Assembly: GCA_022800665.1 (NCBI GenBank) | Contig: JAAWQS010000012.1 | Location: 1-52,306, forward strand | DNA from: Oscillospiraceae bacterium | Lineage (GTDB): Bacteria; Bacillota; Clostridia; Oscillospirales; Oscillospiraceae | Length of the DNA stretch: 52,306 nt | Reading direction: 5' to 3' | Part shown: positions 50,454-52,306 of the stretch, piece by piece | How the letters are laid out: each line of letters opens with the position of its first letter | How positions within the stretch are numbered: position 1 is the first letter of the stretch | The notes under the pieces: generated by a model | What the model was told of the DNA's origin: nothing | Databases searched by the model: none | Seen by the model: only the letters and a program-made list of their open reading frames with translations | Program-made: the position numbers and the translations under genes

Positions 50454-51886
50454 AAAAATATCTCTGCATTCTGCTGCTTGCGCTGCTGTTCTCCCTGGGG
50501 ACGCTGGCGGGAGGACATCTCTGGGTCAACGGCGCACGGGATCGGATGGACATCCGTGAGACCGTCATCACAGGCGATCCCGCCGCCGCTGCTGGGCTGG
50601 CTGTCACTTACCGTACCAGGGATCAGGAGGGCCGCCTTCTCTGGGAAACCACCTACACCCCCGGCGGCGCGGAGCGGGCAGAGACAGACTTTCGCTTTTC
50701 AGCGGAGGGAGAGCAAAGATCCTATTACGGGCGCGACATCGTTTCTCTGGAGCAGGCCAGCGGCAATTTCTCTGCCGGTGGGGTCAGCATTCCCGGTCAA
50801 GAAGACGAACGGAATTACCAGCGGAATTATTACAGCGATTTACTGCTGCTGCCCGCATGGGACGTGGCCTCCCGCACGCCTGTCGGAGAGGAGCGAACGG
50901 AAACTATACGCCTGGCGGATTATTACGATTACTATCCCCTCTCCTTTAACATCCAGAGTGTGGATAATCCCGGCCTGAATGCCCACCTGAACAGTGACGA
51001 ATATGTACAGCTGAAAGAATACTTCCGGGTTGCGGTGGATGAGGCGGCGTTGAGAACGGTCACGGTAATCAGGGACAGCGAGAGTATGTCCGTGGAGATG
51101 ACAAGAGCGGACGATGATCCATCCCATGAGAGCGGGTATCTGTCCAGCGAGGGCGTTATCACGGAGGACGGCATCTTCCTGGTTGCAGAGTCCACCGATA
51201 GCAGCGGCGTACCGGACAACCGCCTCCAGTGTCCCGACGGACAGGGCATCCATTTCATCCCCCTCCAGGACCCGGACGCGCCGCAGGACCCAACTATGCC
51301 GGAAGGACTGGACCTGTCCGGACTGCGGCTCTTTTACCCCACCGGCGAGGCCTGGACGCTGCGGCTGAGCATCAGTCCGGACAAAAAGGAGCTGCTGCTG
51401 TATGCCCAGGAGGACGGAAAGCTGACGCTGTCCGTTATCGACGCCGCCACCGGCAAGCTGCTCCAGTGTTTGGATCTGCTGGAGGACACGGGGACACAAT
51501 ATATACAGCTGATAGAAATGGACGCTCTGCATCTGGCTGTCACAGAAGAGGACCGGTTCAGCCTGGTATCCAAGGAGGGGGGACGGTACGGCCAGGTCCT
51601 CAGCGGACAGCTGGGGATGATAGAGGAGGAAGAACGCGCCGTGCAGCTGGGCAGGGGACGCCAGATGCTGGCTTGGGACGGCAGGCGGATGGCCCTGGCG
51701 TCCGCCTGGCCGGACACTTTCTACCCCGGCGGTACCAGCGGCGTCTATCATAATTCTGTGGGCGTCTGGGACAGGGACGGACTGCAGTTTCTGGGCGGAT
51801 ATACCTTTGGCTTGAGCCGCGACCCCGCCGCCTCCTGCTACTCCGGCGGTCCGGACCCCCTCTCCCTGGCCTTTTCCGGAGAATAG
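50450..51886 (+). CDS. Large exported protein of unknown function in the YtrA-type operon
   Basis: A 478-residue protein with an N-terminal signal anchor (MKKYLCILLLALLFSLGTLA) and no further membrane segment. The outer part is acidic, rich in beta-strand-like repeats (LRLSISPDKKELLLYAQEDG, LTLSVIDAATGKLLQCLDLL, FSLVSKEGGRYGQVLSGQLG), compatible with a beta-propeller; I recognise no family. GTG start, coupled to the ATPase by GTGA; GGAGGAG precedes. A comparable large extracytoplasmic protein is common at the end of ytr-like operons in Oscillospiraceae, from general impression only. It may be an extracellular sensor or substrate-binding part of the ABC system. Confidence 0.75.
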   Translation: MKKYLCILLLALLFSLGTLAGGHLWVNGARDRMDIRETVITGDPAAAAGLAVTYRTRDQEGRLLWETTYTPGGAERAETDFRFSAEGEQRSYYGRDIVSLEQASGNFSAGGVSIPGQEDERNYQRNYYSDLLLLPAWDVASRTPVGEERTETIRLADYYDYYPLSFNIQSVDNPGLNAHLNSDEYVQLKEYFRVAVDEAALRTVTVIRDSESMSVEMTRADDDPSHESGYLSSEGVITEDGIFLVAESTDSSGVPDNRLQCPDGQGIHFIPLQDPDAPQDPTMPEGLDLSGLRLFYPTGEAWTLRLSISPDKKELLLYAQEDGKLTLSVIDAATGKLLQCLDLLEDTGTQYIQLIEMDALHLAVTEEDRFSLVSKEGGRYGQVLSGQLGMIEEEERAVQLGRGRQMLAWDGRRMALASAWPDTFYPGGTSGVYHNSVGVWDRDGLQFLGGYTFGLSRDPAASCYSGGPDPLSLAFSGE

Positions 51887-51920
51887 ACCAACAGGTTTTC
51901 AGCTTTTTTTACAAAAATTT

Positions 51921-51949
51921 TTGACGCCCTCTTTATTTGTTCATAATTA
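51921..51949 (+). promoter_or_regulatory. Promoter of the last small gene
   Basis: TTGACG (51921-51926), 17 nt, TAATTA (51944-51949). TATACT at 51955-51960 is an alternative -10 without a good -35. Confidence 0.45.
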
Positions 51950-51996
51950 GCCGCTATACTGAAAGAAAAACCTTTGGGAAGCGGAGGAACCTACCC

Positions 51997-52293
51997 ATGC
52001 GGAACTTCTTCTACCAACTCAGCAGCGCAACGGCGCGTTTCATGTATGGGCGCAACGGCGGCGACCAGCTCAATGTGGCTCTGCTGGTGGTTTATCTGGC
52101 CATGTGTCTTTTGCAGGCGGCCTTCACCCAGAACCACAGCGTATCCATGGCCCTGCATCTGCTGACGCTGGCGGTGGCGGCGGTGGTATTGTTCCGTATG
52201 TTCTCCCGCAATCTGGAGAAACGCCGGGGGTTTCGTCATACACCAAAGCATATACTTGCCCGTCCTTATCGCCGTTGTAGGGATCGAAAGTAG
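51997..52293 (+). CDS. Small two-helix membrane protein, possibly truncated
   Basis: A 98-residue protein from ATG 51997 (GGAGG 9 nt upstream). It starts MRNFFYQLSSATARFMYGRNGGDQLN, followed by two membrane helices (about 25-60) and the FSRNLEKRR junction. Clostridial proteins of this form that I recall continue into a C-terminal zinc ribbon. Here the frame instead ends in a basic tail (HILARPYRRCRDRK) with a stop at 52293, while another frame stays open to the window end (reading GGFVIHQSIYLPVLIAVVGI). A frameshift near 52225 is possible. Confidence 0.6.
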   Translation: MRNFFYQLSSATARFMYGRNGGDQLNVALLVVYLAMCLLQAAFTQNHSVSMALHLLTLAVAAVVLFRMFSRNLEKRRGFRHTPKHILARPYRRCRDRK

Positions 52294-52306
52294 GCGGATT
52301 AAACGT

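Noticed and set aside
1-52306. tRNA or rRNA genes, CRISPR arrays, insertion sequences
   Set aside because: No cloverleaf with CCA-proximal consensus, no regularly spaced repeats and no transposase motifs were found by reading. Short tRNA-like matches could still be missed without a covariance search.

Overview
The window looks like a chromosome segment of a GC-rich, anaerobic, spore-forming member of the Clostridia, most like an Oscillospiraceae genome (Flavonifractor/Oscillibacter type). The evidence is a spoIIID gene, diaminopimelate epimerase, a T-box leader, a LicT/RAT antitermination leader, a flavin reductase fused to rubredoxin, an oxygen-sensitive type of acyl-CoA dehydratase activase, type III glutamine synthetase, and several Bacillota-style lipoprotein-dependent ABC systems. 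Genes are tightly packed with many 1-8 nt overlaps. Many start choices rest on GGAGG-type ribosome binding sites. I see no rRNA, tRNA, CRISPR array or insertion sequence.

Left part (1-10.7 kb): guaA and xpt (GMP salvage and synthesis) run leftward. A PocR/AraC-type regulator then precedes a sugar-binding lipoprotein and two CUT1 permeases with no ATPase gene. nagB (glucosamine-6-phosphate deaminase) follows on its own promoter, which suggests amino-sugar uptake. Convergent to it is a 1009-residue protein that fuses an endonuclease Q-like PHP nuclease to a UvrD-type helicase and carries two candidate beta-clamp-binding peptides.

10.7-25 kb: an operon of a double class II aldolase-like protein, a YczE-family membrane protein, a GH36 alpha-galactosidase and a second YczE-family protein; then dapF (leftward) and a high-molecular-weight rubredoxin. 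An asparagine-specific T-box leader precedes asnB and glnN (nitrogen assimilation). spoIIID, a small unknown gene, an LCP-family cell-wall ligase and an SLH/transglutaminase surface protein follow.

25-37.3 kb: a LicT-type antiterminator behind its own RAT/terminator leader, an alpha-glucoside EIICB permease, a GH4 6-phospho-alpha-glucosidase and EIIA(Glc) form a complete PTS operon. It ends in two strong hairpins. A promoter that now drives only a tiny open frame lies next to recQ (leftward). A complete five-gene oligopeptide/dipeptide-type ABC system follows.

37.3-52.3 kb: a DUF975 membrane protein (leftward) shares back-to-back promoters with a rightward operon encoding a cysteine-rich zinc-ribbon-like protein, an NhaC-type antiporter and a CDF cation exporter. 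mgtE comes next, then a three-gene module related to 2-hydroxyacyl-CoA dehydratase activases with an unknown fourth gene. A Gfo/Idh/MocA oxidoreductase (leftward) is divergent from a YtrA-type GntR regulator. That regulator heads an operon of two membrane proteins, an ABC ATPase and a large exported protein of unknown function. A near-consensus promoter with a perfect palindromic operator controls it. The window ends in a small two-helix membrane protein whose tail may be broken.
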